DNA of 64,000 nucleotides, taken from NCBI GenBank assembly GCA_003952965.2, contig CM025854.1, forward strand, positions 29,605,366 through 29,669,365, given 5' to 3'. The translations under genes were made by a program, and so were the position numbers. Position 1 is the stretch's first letter. Every line of letters begins with the position of its first letter. Source of the DNA: Morella rubra. Taxonomy: Eukaryota; Streptophyta; Magnoliopsida; Fagales; Myricaceae. The notes below the pieces were generated by a model. The model searched no databases. It was not told the origin of the DNA and saw nothing but the letters and a program-made list of their open reading frames with translations. Below, one piece after another: positions 47,900 to 59,794 of the stretch.

Positions 47900-49832
47900 C
47901 ACCTCTGTCGACTCTGATTGGTGACAGCACATTCTGGTAACAATCGATTATTAAAGCAAATTCACATCAGTTTTGGCCCTTTAAGTTGTGGATTTCTTTC
48001 TGTTCCTATCCTTCACAATTACGAAGTGCGAAAAAACGAAAAAAAAAAAACCTTGGACGTCAAAACTTGCATTTTGAGAACAAAATACTGTTGAACTTGG
48101 AAACTGTTTCTATCCTTCCAACGTGTTAGTTTGATGTCATGCAGGTACAGAAGAACAACTAAAAAACACTCATACCTTGTGAAAGAATATTATTCGTGGT
48201 AACCATGTGAAGTGGTGGCAGCAAAAGCAAAAGCGAACATGTTCTTTCCCACACTTTGATCAGGTACACAGTGGATTCAGATACACCATAAATTGCCGCC
48301 TACTATTCAGGAAGTATTCAAGCTGAACAGAACAAGGGAAGGATGTACAAGTGGTTCTCTGTGCCAATAGGCCGGCAATAATTAGTATTTGGGGATTGGC
48401 ATGCAATCGCTATCAGAAACTCTTTTCCGCACGATACAATGCAAGTTGAACTCAAACTTAATTCACAATCATTCTTATGAGTCTCGAGTCAATAAGACCA
48501 TAACTCCTCTTGATATTTTTTGTCATCATTTTGGTAATAATTAATATTACTTTCTATTCATTTTTTATGGTCACTCTGATAGCAAAGATATAAGAATTCG
48601 ATATTCATTAATCGTCTATGATCATGTCACGGTTCAGTATCCTGTTGAATCTCCCATGCATGATCAGACTCCGAAGTCCTTAAAGCTCTTATTTAATTTT
48701 TACACTCAACTGTGTGATTCTTTGGTCCCATAAAGAAACAAGGCTAAATTATTCTGTACGTCCCTGGGTTTGACCTTTTTCCAGTTTGGTCCTCAGGGTT
48801 CGATTTTCTCTAAAAATATTCCTGAGATGAGTACCCATTATCAAATCGATCATGCCGTCAACTCATTGGATGGAAATGCACGCGTGACTAACGACGTACA
48901 CGTGGGAGCTTGATTTTAAAAAAATAGGCCCAATTGCAATGTGACACGTGGCAGCAAAATAAATAAAAATAAAAAATAAATTTAAAAAAACATAATTATT
49001 TTTTTAATGTTAAAAAAAAAAAAAAAAACTCAGATCAAGGACCCCCGATCCTTTCCCGTGGAGGCCCCTCCACGCCGGGGGAGTCTGGCGGCCAGCGGAG
49101 GGAGGAGTCCCTCCTCCACCCCGTTCTGGGGGACCTCCCCCATCCCGCAACCACTGTTGCGGGATGGGGGAGGTCCCCTAGCCGCCCCAATGCACTGCCC
49201 GGGGTGGAGAGGATTCCTCCCCTCCGTTGGCTGCCCCAGTTCTGGGCAACTAGAGACGAGGCAGTGGGTCCTCCACTGAAAGGATCAGGGGTCCCAGATC
49301 TGGTTTTTTTTTTTAAAAAAAATTATTATGTTTTTTATTAATTTTAGATTTATTTTTTGTTTTAAAAAAAATTTTATTTATTTTGCTGCCATGTGTCACA
49401 TTGTGATGGACAAATTTTTTTTTTTAATTGAACTGTCAATTCCATGTGTAAGCCGTTAATCACGTATGTATTTTCATCTAATGAGTTGATGACATGATCG
49501 ATTTGATAATGGATTCTCACTCTAAGAATATTTTTTAAAAAAATCGAACCTTAAAAACTAAACTAAAAAAAAGGTCAAACTCTAGGTACGGAGGGAATAA
49601 TTTAGCCAAAAACAATACAGTGTGATATTCAGAAGTAGTTGCTCGGCATCTGTGACTAGTGGGCCTCTCCTTCTTTGAGAAAAGAGTGCAGGAGGTGCTC
49701 CTCCGTAAAATCAAGTGTCCCTTCATGCTCCTCCTTTAGTTGTTCAGAAGTGTCCCTTCATGCTACGCAAACTATGAAGACAAGACTGGACTTACATAGT
49801 GGATTTACTGGGGAGGTCCATCTCTAGGGATC
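47900..49832. repeat. Dispersed duplication, copy 1 (paired with 62430-63938)
   Basis: Ordered blocks shared with 62430-63938 include CTGATTGGTGACAGCACA/CTGATTGGTGAGAGCACA, GTGTTAGTTTGA(T/A)GTC, GTGAAAGAATATT, CATCATTTTGGTAATA, ACTCTGATAG and GACAAGACTGGACTT. Copy 1 has an extra 866-bp foldback element. No coding function is evident. The relation to ABCB relics suggests it is the old 3' flank of an ABCB unit. Confidence 0.75.
48742..49607. mobile_element. Foldback/long-TIR element with GC-rich palindromic core, 866 bp
   Basis: The ends GGCTAAATTATTC (48742) and GAATAATTTAGCC (49607) are perfect inverted partners, and the arms pair for about 250 bp (GTTTGACC, TTGATAATGG/CCATTATCAA and GACACGTGGCAGCAAAATAA with its partner). 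The core, about 49035-49300, is strikingly GC-rich and centres on a near-perfect palindrome (GGGACCTCCCCCATCCCGCA, loop, mirror) at 49129-49182. Flanks AGAAACAA and AAAAACAA fit an 8-bp target duplication. No transposase is present. Confidence 0.8.
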
Positions 49833-52204
49833 CTTAATAGCTTTCGCGTTTCCATATCCGGAAAAACTGCTCTATCAAGATCCTTCAATTCATGCATATA
49901 GAAATTACCAAACCCTTGCTTCCCCAAAAAAATAAATCACCAACCCTTTTCCCTCATCATTATGGGAGTTGCCTTTTTTGTGAAGTGTACCACCACCCCT
50001 GCCATCACGGCGCGCACCACCAACAGTAGAATGGAACAGCAGTTCTCATCTTGAGCGGAATGCTTCCTTTTCTTTTTCTTTTTTTTTTATATCGAAACAT
50101 ATGTATTAATTGTCCTCGCAAGGCAAAAGCTTGTTAGATACCGCCACTGACGAGTGACGACGGTTATCAAAGTAGCTCTGGCCGATGAACAATTCTCTCA
50201 TCTTTTAGCAGAATTCCTCCTGGATATAGAAGGCGGCGATTTTCCCACATAAGGGAATAGCTTTGATGTCCATTATGACCGTCGCCAGCAGTTCAAAGAC
50301 CATTAAAGCAGCCCTATCTGATATAAACAAGCTTCCAAATTGAGAAATTCCTTGTCAGTCTAAAATTTTATCAGGAAGCTAGATGGAGCCTCACTCAATA
50401 TTGTCATCGCTTCATTTGCCAAATGGGATTCCTGCATGCTAGGACCAACTAATATGAAAGACAACCCCTCGTGATACACTCCGATATATGGTGGTAGAAC
50501 GAAGCTACGCGCGCGTTGTACTGTCTGTCAAACACATGATACTATCTGCTGTTCGTTTTCGAGAATCCGCTATAGAACTTTTAATTACGCCCCCAAGTCG
50601 TCGATTCATATATACCACACAATGAGGAAAGATATCGAGGTCCGACATACGAGAAAATCTTTTTATCGAGCCTGTATATTAAAGTGGCGTGACATCACAT
50701 GGACAAAAAAAAATAAAACTCAGATGCAATGAGATTGTCTTATACACAGTTTGCATTATTAATCTGCTTGAATTCCTAATTGATCGGGGTTTTTTTTGGG
50801 TAGGGTTTGATGCCAATTTTCAGTCGCCTATCAAAATGTAAGGCTACCCAAATTCCCAATAGTGGTTATCCTGCGCTTTTTTAGCTAGTCGAGTTAGGTC
50901 AGTTTCATTGTTTCCTTGTTTCTCTTTGCGTTGGGCAATATATTATTGTCATTCAAATAAGGATTTGTCGTTTAAAAGCGCGCGCCTAAATTACAACGAA
51001 AATAGCATACAAACATAATTGTTATGAAAAGCAAACCCAGATCGGGTTACTTTCTGAGAAAAAGTACTTCCGTAAATTATGCCTGGATAAAGTACTTTCG
51101 GGTTCCACTACCAGTTTCTATAGAGGTACCATGCATACATGACCACTTCGTCTCTACAGCAAAGGTTTTGGTACTGGACGTTTCCTTCTTCTTCTTCTTC
51201 TTCTTCTTTTCCCCCTTTACTTAGTTCAATACAACAACCTTGATGGAATCATTAGACTAGAGACCCAAATGATTTTCCACTTTACAATTAGTGCATACCT
51301 TGTTGAGCATCTTAAGTACTATAGATAACTCTAGCTAGCTAGCTAGCTAGCTAGTAGCACATGTTGCATCTCGTGCATGCTCTACTTTCTTCTTTATTTT
51401 CCCCTGGCTTTTCCAATATGGCGAGCTAGAACTACTGTACAAACTAATTATAGTAGGCAGATGTCACATCTAAGCGGAACATAAAGGCAGTGCCAATTAT
51501 ATTTATATCCTCTTTCGATATTCATTTTTTTTTTTCTTTTTGCAAAGTGAGATCGGTTGTTTATCTTTAAATTAAATATTTGAACTTTACATTATATTGT
51601 GGGAGTGGCAGACAAGCATATATAGCGTAGAGGCAATTGACTGTTGGTTAAGACTGCTCCCAATTTCAGTCATAAGTCCGGCCGTCACTAGCCTGTAAAA
51701 AGAAACGAGCATTACTTGCGGCGTATAATCCGCTAGCTCTATAAATAGATATATAACCTATCTATTAATGTATGTACAGGGATACTGAACGCACAAAGCT
51801 GCATCAGTTAAGAAAATGATTTGCCTTCCTAAAACGCATAAGGAATTAACACTCTGAACAAATTAATGGTAAGATAGATGCATGGTTGTTGGGGTCACTT
51901 TTGGGTATCTTCTCTGTGATGCGAATGTCACGCAATAGCCTTGGAGAGGTCGTGGACGCCTTGCCCTTTAGCATAATCGCATTCCATGTTGATCACGAAG
52001 ATGATGTACAGCGTATATCCATATTAGATATGCATGCCAAATTTGGGAGAAAGTCGGACGCATTTCAAATGTGGAGAGAGACTTTAAGAGATGTACTTCA
52101 AATATGTAACTGATCGCGGGTGAAGGCATATTTAATTAACAGAATGAGATCAACAACGTCTTCTTTCCCTTATTTCTCTTTTCCAACCATTTGGCTTCAT
52201 AATA

Positions 52205-52229
52205 ATGCATGCGGACTCTGTAGACTTGT
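52205..52229 (+). pseudogene. ABCB exon 1 relic, 25 bp
   Basis: These 25 bases are identical to 54603-54627 in exon 1 of the ABCB gene, where they encode MHADSVDL. Similarity fades outside. A chance 25-base match in 64 kb is very unlikely, so this is the remnant of another ABCB copy or of a partial duplication. Confidence 0.6.
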
Positions 52230-54135
52230 ACGTACGTACGTGATCCTTGTATAAAAAAACTAGAGCTTCACGAGCGGATTAATTATATATTCCTCAATGC
52301 AATCAAGGAAGATAACAGCTTAGCTTAGCTAATTGGATGGCTTCCCTTTTGGGTGCAAGGGGAAATTACTAGTTTTCAGTTCAATAATGAACAGTTTATT
52401 AGCAGCCTATAAAAAAAGGAAAGAAAAAATATAAACAAAGAAGCTGGCAGATTGATCTAAAATTAGAAAGATATCCCGTACGTAGCACAAATGGTGATGA
52501 GGTGGAGTAATAAGGTTAATTAATAAACACCAGCAACTGAAGATCCTTCTAATTAAGCGCGCTGCTTCTAGTATTAATTGTCCCCTTCTGGTCAACTTTC
52601 GCTGGCTAGAATTGGTACGTAATAACAGAAGCAGTTTTCATCTCGATGAACATAATTAGGATAGGCCTGCTCGATTAAAGAGATGCTCTCTCCACCGCTG
52701 TTGCAACCTTGAAATCAATTATGAATACTTCAGAGTACTATCTAGATCTATTTCTATGCACTTATTACCTATATTTTGCAAAGGTTCAAAAACCATCCTT
52801 CCAATACGTGGCCGAAAATTACTCTATATTCAATTATATAGAACGCAATGCTACTGCGATGCAATTTTTAAAATGCTGTCTCAGCGAGTTGCTACTATTG
52901 ACGTGCCCGATCTCAAATAGCTATGGAGCATATCATTTTTGGCAACACTAAAGAACCAAACAAAAAGATGATCAAGAGAAGAGGGGAAAATCCTATTTTG
53001 CATCTTTTCCAAAAGCTTAATGAGAAACTTTGGAAATTCTATATATATATATTTGTATATCGCGGACGACTGATCTATGGTATTCTTTTTAATTAAGAAG
53101 CGATTTTTTTTTGTCGGTATATTACGAAGCGGATATACTTGTAGATCGAGTCTTATGGAAGTCTTGTGCAAACTAACCACCAAGTCCGAATCGGTAAACC
53201 TCGCAAATTTGAAGGAGAGGTTTTTCATTTTTGGGAAGTACAAATTTTAGCCCCAAAAATTTATATTAAAATATTAAAAAAATTCAAACTATCAACTCCT
53301 TCACATCAAACCCTAAAACAATCAAATTCAAATACATCAATATTTGACTTGTTATTAAATTTGACTCATTAAAAATATAGACAATAAGTTGTTGGCATAA
53401 AATTGATAATTGCATATGAACGTCGTGAATTTTAATGTTTAAGGCTTGAATCAATGATTTTAGTAATTTTAATTTTCAATCAAGTTTATGGACTAATACT
53501 TTATATGTCTCTACTATTGGCTATGTTAATTATACTTTAGATCATAAATTTAGAATTTGTACATAATAATTAAATGGTAATGAGAAAAAGATTATTTTAT
53601 AATTTTTTATTAAGACCAAAATTTTAGTGTTAAAATATGATAATTTCAAATCTTAAAATTTTTTTTCCTAATTTTAAAAATACAAAACAAGCTTAAACTT
53701 AAGTCTAATTGAACTCGTTTATTTATTTTGTGTTGAGCACAAATTTATTTAAATTTAACTAACCGAATTCTAATAATAATTTTTAAATTTTATTCGAACT
53801 CAATTCAAATTAAACGAACTCGAACTCTATATATATATATATCGACTCGACTCTTTACATCCCTATCAGGACCTTAAATGAAAAACCCAAATTTAGTTTT
53901 TTTTTTTAAACCAACTCCGTAAAAATACTCGGTAATGGAAACAGTCGAGAGAGAACGATTTTTGAGGAGATCTTCTACGGGGGCGGGAACAGGAAATCTA
54001 TTTATAAATAGGCTTTCGTTACCGTACTATATAGTGAGTGGGTCTGTGGGACCCGCGCCTGCATCGTCATTAATGATTCTTTCGCAGAGGGCATTAAACT
54101 CGATCAGCAAGTTTATTTTTGACACGCTGGACTAG

Positions 54136-54168
54136 TCCACGTGCTATCCACGTGTTATCCACTTGCTG
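54136..54168 (+). promoter_or_regulatory. 11-bp tandem repeat x 3 with two G-boxes, upstream of ABCB
   Basis: The units TCCACGTGCTA, TCCACGTGTTA and TCCACTTGCTG are contiguous. The first two contain CACGTG. They lie about 375-400 bp upstream of the ABCB start codon and would form a closely spaced double G-box, a typical ABA/bZIP promoter arrangement. Confidence 0.5.
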
Positions 54169-54539
54169 ACCACCTATTTCTTTTACCAATTCTGGGCACG
54201 TTCGGTTGTCTTAAAAAGTTTGAATTCAACTTTCTAATATTACAACCCTAATATTACTCTTATACATATATTAATACAACTTAATATTATTTTTTATTAA
54301 TAATAATATAACTCAACAACTTATACGCACTAATAAAGTAAAAACAACAGCTAAATATCTAAACTTATCTCGAAATCTCTAAAATTTTCTCGAAACGCCT
54401 ATATTAGGACACCTCTATTGAGTTGTTTTTATAACTGGGATGTGAGGTGGTTCTTGGAACCATGGAAAGGGCAGCAACGACCACTTGACTGCTCTGGGAA
54501 TCTGACTGTTGCTTTAAGTTTCGAAGAAAATGTGTGGAA

Positions 54540-57500
54540 ATGGGACAGGAAGAAAGCGGTGTTGACATGAAGAACAGGAAGGGTTCTATACGCACCATAT
54601 TCATGCATGCGGACTCTGTAGACTTGTGGTTGATGGGTCTTGGGTTCCTCGGGTCAGTTGGTGATGGCCTTTCTACGCCGCTGGTGTTGTTTATCAGTAG
54701 CCGCATGATGAACGATATTGGCGGTGCGTCAAGTTCGTTTACAGAGAGCTTTCAGCGCAATATCAATTGGGTATCTATCTTTCTATCACACGCACAAGCA
54801 CTTGTGCATACGCACACAACGCAAACTAAAGCTAATCGGGTTCGGTTAATTTTGTGGGTGACAGAATGTACTGGCTATGGTTTACTTGTCTTGTGGATCA
54901 TTCGTAGCTTGTTTCCTAGGTGGGTTGGATCGTGAATTGGTTATTTTGTTCATATACCTGTAAGTTATCATATATTAAATGGTGGTTGCTAACTGCTCAG
55001 GAAGAGAAAAGATATGTGTCGATGATCTTTTTATCTTCATGTTCAGAGGGTTACTGTTGGACAAGAACTGGTGAGAGACAAGCCGCAAGAATGAGAGCCA
55101 GATATTTGAAAGCAGTGCTCCGGCAAGACGTGGGTTACTTCGATTTGCATGTGACAAGCACATCCGAGGTCATAACCAGTGTCTCCAGTGATAGTCTTGT
55201 AATCCAAGACGTCATAAACGAAAAGGTCCTCCAGCAAATTTTATAGCTTTGAATTAGTTATTTAAAACCGCTAAGATTTTGTACAATTTCTTCTTCTTTT
55301 CCTGTTATAACTCGATGATTCCAATTTCGAATCAGGTACCAAATTTTTTGATGAACGTTTCTACGTTCACTGGAAATTATATAGCGGCGTTCGTATTGCT
55401 ATGGAGACTAGCTATTGTGGCATTCCCATTCATTGTCCTTCTGGTAATACCTGGTTTGATTTACGGGAGGACTCTGATGGGACTGGCAAGGAAGATCAGG
55501 GAAGAGTATAATCAAGCCGGTGCAATAGCAGAGCAGGCAATATCTTCTATCAGAACGGTTTATGCTTTTGTTGCAGAAAGCAAGACAACAGCAGCGTTCT
55601 CTGCTGCTCTACAGGGTTCCGTGAAGTTGGGGTTGAGACAGGGCTTGGCCAAAGGCTTGACCATCGGAAGCAATGGTGTTGTTTTTGCTATTTGGTCTTT
55701 TATGGCTTACTACGGTAGCAGACTGGTCATACCACGGCGCCCAAGGTGGCACCGTATTCGCTGTTGGCGGTGCCATTGCCGTAGGTGGATTGTAAGAATA
55801 TATGCCTTCTATTTCCTCAATCAAATTGATTATTTGAGCTCAATTCATTTTTAAAAACCCAAATTGGAATTTTTAAAAAAAATAAACCTGATATTACACC
55901 GAATTTTTTTTTTTTCATCTGGTTTTCTGTCTCGTATTTAACAGATCATTAGGTGGTAGTTTATCCAACTTGAAGTACTTCGCTGAAGCAATTGCAGCTG
56001 GGGAACGTATAATGGATGTGATAAACAGAGTCCCCGCGATAGATTCCGACAGCATGGATGGTGAAATATTGGAGAATGTCACTGGCAATGTGAAATTTAA
56101 ACACGTGGAATTCGCATACCCATCAAGACCAGAGAACATTATCTTTAAAGATTTCTGCTTAGAGATTCCGCAGAAAGACTGTGGCTTTGGTGGGTGGGAG
56201 TGGCTCAGGTAATCCACAGTGATAGCCCTGTTGCAGAGGTTTTATGACCCACTTTGGGGGAGATATTTCTGATGGGGTTGCCATAGATAAGTTGCAGCTC
56301 AAGTGGCTAAGGTCGCAGATGGGTTTGGTGAGCCAAGAGCCAGCTCTGTTCGCAACCAGCATTAAGGAGAACATTCTTTCGGCAAGGAGGATGCTACGAC
56401 GGAGGAGGTTGTGGAAGCTGCCAAAGCTTCTAATGTTCATAATTTTTATGTCAACTTCCCCAGGGATATGATACCCAGGTTAGTTCTGCTTATCTGTTAG
56501 CTCGCTCTCTAAATGATCAAAATTTCATGAAACGCCACAAATGAGTTTGTTTTTCATGTTGTTGCTTGAGGAGTTGAGGTCCATGTGTACATAGTTCTCC
56601 TTGTTACAGAAAACACATAATTATGTCTGACCTTTGGGGTTTTTTTCTCCTGAACCAATCGTATACTGTTAGCTTCACATATAGTAGGACCGCCACGGTG
56701 GGAAATATTAGAGTATAAGGGTAAATGTCTGGATCTAAGGACAGTAGGCGCTACCTCTACTTATGAAATACTTAAAGGGCAGGATATATCTTGAATTAAA
56801 CTAATATCTTGGATTCTAATTTCGTTCCAAGATATTGTTAAGAAGACAACTGTGTTCCTATGTGTATCATTATTTTCTTAGTTTTAACTTCCTGTGTCTC
56901 ATTCTTATTTTAAAATGACAAATCTCTCATGCATGTTTCAAGAGCGTTTCTAAAAGAATGGATGAAATAAATCCGATTACTTATGAACCTTGGTTGAGCT
57001 AAAGATAAAGAGAACATATGAACAGGTTGGTGGGGGCGGCTTTCAAATGTCTGGAGGACAGAAGCAGAGGATTGCCATTGCACGAGCAATAATTAAAAAC
57101 CAAGAATCCTCCTACTTGACGAAGCCAAGCGCATTAGACTCAGAATCGGAACGTATTGTCCAGGAAGCCCTTGACAAGGCCGCTGTTGGGCGCACCACCG
57201 TTGTTGCTCACCGCCTGTGCACTATTCAAAACGCTGACATGATTGCTGTGGTCCAAAATGGCGAAGTAATGGAGACAGGGTCACACAAGGAGTTGATCCA
57301 AAACGAAGATGGCCTTTACACTTCCCTTGTCCGCTTTCAACAAACCGAGAATCAGAAATCCCCAGATGAAGTCAATAACGCTACTGCGTCTTCTGTATCA
57401 AACAACAAGAGTAGTCGTAGTCTCTCTAGATTGAGTTGGTCCAGTTCTGCCGACTCAGTAGCGCAAAGCTGGGGTTCACTTACAACGGAAGACAGCATAG

Positions 57501-59794
57501 AAGAAAAGAAATTCCCAGCACCATCATTTCGAAGATTGTTAGCTTTGAATCTCCCAGAATGGAAGCAAGCATGCTTAGGGAGTTTGGGTGCTCTACTGTT
57601 TGGTGCGATTCAGCCAATATATGCCTTCTCTATGGGATCAACGATATCGGTGTTTTTTCTCAAAAACCATGATGAGATGAAGGACAAGATAAGGATTTAC
57701 TCGCTTTGTTTTCTTGGGTTGGGCGTGTTCTCGCTGCTGATTAATATCATCCAGCATTATAACTTTGCGTATATGGGAGAGTACCTGACAAAAAGGATTA
57801 GAGAGAAGATGTTTTCCAAGATACTCACATTTGAGGTTGGGTGGTTTGATCAGGATGAGAATTCCACTGGTGCCATTTGCTCTAGGCTTGCTCAAGATGC
57901 CAATGTGGTACGCGTACCTTGCTTCTACTTTCAAAAGGATTCAGATCGCCTGCAATTCGGTCACCCGAATTGCAGAGGATCGTGGTCCCTTTCAAAAATT
58001 AAAGTAGTTCTCGAGGCTCCAGTTTCTTTTTTATTTTTTCTCTTTTTTTTGGGGGTGGTGGATAGGTTACTGTGTGGTCTGGCCCTAAAGCTGATTGATT
58101 TGGTTAATAGAACATTTCGTCAACATTTTTATACGCACGAAATGCTTAGGTGGGTTCACAGTACTTTCAAAAGTCACTAGGTTTTAACTCTGTTAATTTT
58201 CTTTTCGTAAAAGTGTATTATCTACGAGAATAATTACATTCAAATATTAAACAAGTGTCAAGTGTCCTTTAAATGTTCAAACATTTATAACTCAGAATGT
58301 TTGCATTCCAGGGCCCCCTGACAGTGGACTAAGACTCGATGTAACTTAGACACGGAATATATTTATGCTATTATGCATTAATTCATCTTGCTATTAATTT
58401 GGCAGGTGAGATCATTAGTGGGTGACAGAATTGCGCTCCTTCTCCAAACCTTCTCAGCTGTTGCTGTGGCCTGCACTACGGGGTTAGTCATCGCATGGAG
58501 ACTTGCCGTCGTCCTGATTGCTGTCCAGCCGATCGTCACAGTTTGCCTTTACACCAGGAGTGTCCTAATGAAAAGCATGTCCAGTAAGGCCATCAAAGCT
58601 CAAGAAGAAAGCTGTAAGCTCGCTGCTGAAGCTGTTATAAACCTTCGAACTGTCACGGCCTTTTCTTCCCAAGACCGAATCCTGAAAATGCTTGAGAAGG
58701 CCCAGGAACGCCCGCGACAAGAGAGCACAAGACAATCATGGTACGCAGGAATTGGGCTTGGCGCTTCTCAAGGTATCACAACTGTAACATGGGCTTTTGA
58801 CTTTTGGTACGGCAGCAGGCTTCTCTCCAAGGGACACATCACATCGAAAGCTCTACTTGAAACCTTCATGATGTTGGTAAGCACAGGCCGTGTCATTGCC
58901 GATGCCAGAAGCATGAACTCGGACCTTGCCAAGGGCTTGGATACTGTTGGGTCAGTCTTTGCTGTTCTTGATCGATACACAAAAATTGACCCCGACGATC
59001 CCGAAAGTTACCAACCCGAGAAGGTAATAGGTCGAGTGGAAATTCGTAATGTAGATTTTGCATACCCAGCAAGGCCTGACCTCATGATCTTCAAAGGCTT
59101 CTCAATCAGCCTAAAAGCTGGGAGATCAACAGCGTTGGTGGGTCAAAGTGGGTCTGGAAAATCAACCATCATAGGATTAATTGAAAGATTCTATGATCCG
59201 TTGCGTGGTAAGGTGAATATTGATGGTAGAGACATAAAGTCCTTCCAACTTAGGTCCTTGAGGAAGCATATTGCACTTGTTAGCCAAGAGCCAACTCTAT
59301 TTGCTGGCACCATTAGAGAGAACATCACTTACGGATCTTCTGATAAAGTCGATGAAGCAGAGATCGTTGAGGCAGCTAGGTTAGCCAATGCTCACGATTT
59401 CATTGCTGGCCTAGAGGATGGGTACGAAACGTTGTGCGGTGACAGAGGCGCGCAACTTTCTGGTGGACAAAAGCAACGTATTGCAATAGCCCGGGCCATA
59501 CTGAAAAAGCCTTCGGTGATACTGTTAGATGAGGCGACCAGCGCACTTGATAGTCAATCAGAGAAGGTGGTGCAAGGGGCGCTGGACGGGGTGATGGTGG
59601 GGAGGACGTGCGTGGTGGTGGCACACAGATTGAGCACCATACAAAACTGCGATTTGATTGCTGTGTTGGATAAGGGGAAGATAGTGGAGAAAGGGACTCA
59701 TTCATCTCTATTAGCGAAGGGACCTAGTGGAGCTTACTACTCGCTGGTCAGTCTTCAAAGGACGCAAACAGACAGTAGCAGCTCATGCAACTAA
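54540..59794 (+). CDS. ABCB15: ABCB15-type (MDR/P-glycoprotein) ABC transporter; first half carries small deletions
   Basis: Exons: 54540-54770, 54865-54919, 55047-55225, 55336-55791, 55945-56478, 57026-57907, 58406-59794, all with GT-AG borders. The order is TMD1-NBD1-TMD2-NBD2, about 1240 codons, normal for the family. TMD1 has [23 protein letters not shown]1 has [18 protein letters not shown]2 is intact: Walker [10 protein letters not shown], signature LSGGQKQR, Walker [14 protein letters not shown]-loop VVAHRLSTI. Exon 4 lacks 2 bases near 55730. Exon 5 lacks about seven single bases, including one inside Walker A near 56211. Exon 6 lacks one base near 57101 and two near 57127, so NBD1 Walker B reads ESSYLTKPS. 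As written the gene is broken. Nearly all losses sit in or beside homopolymers, so sequencing error is as likely as pseudogenisation. ABCB15-group proteins are plasma-membrane exporters, some linked to auxin movement. Confidence 0.85.

Larger units (their letters stand above)
49833..54539. other. Gene-poor spacer upstream of ABCB
   Basis: No supported gene lies here. It contains a (TTC)n tract at 51186-51207, a (CTAG)n tract at about 51330-51353, CGTA repeats near 52228-52241, an ABCB exon 1 relic at 52205-52229, AT-rich DNA from 53200 to 53930, and a G-box tandem repeat at 54136-54168. A frame around 51919-52113 has no recognisable domain. Confidence 0.45.

Noticed and set aside
50110-50470. 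Minus-strand stretch that faintly recalls an RNase H region of a LINE
   Set aside because: No catalytic motif or continuous frame could be recognised by eye.
51919-52113. Frame with a PPR-like phrase (ILDMHAKFGRKSDAFQMW)
   Set aside because: A single helix-like phrase is not enough, no repeat array follows, and there is no clear start context.
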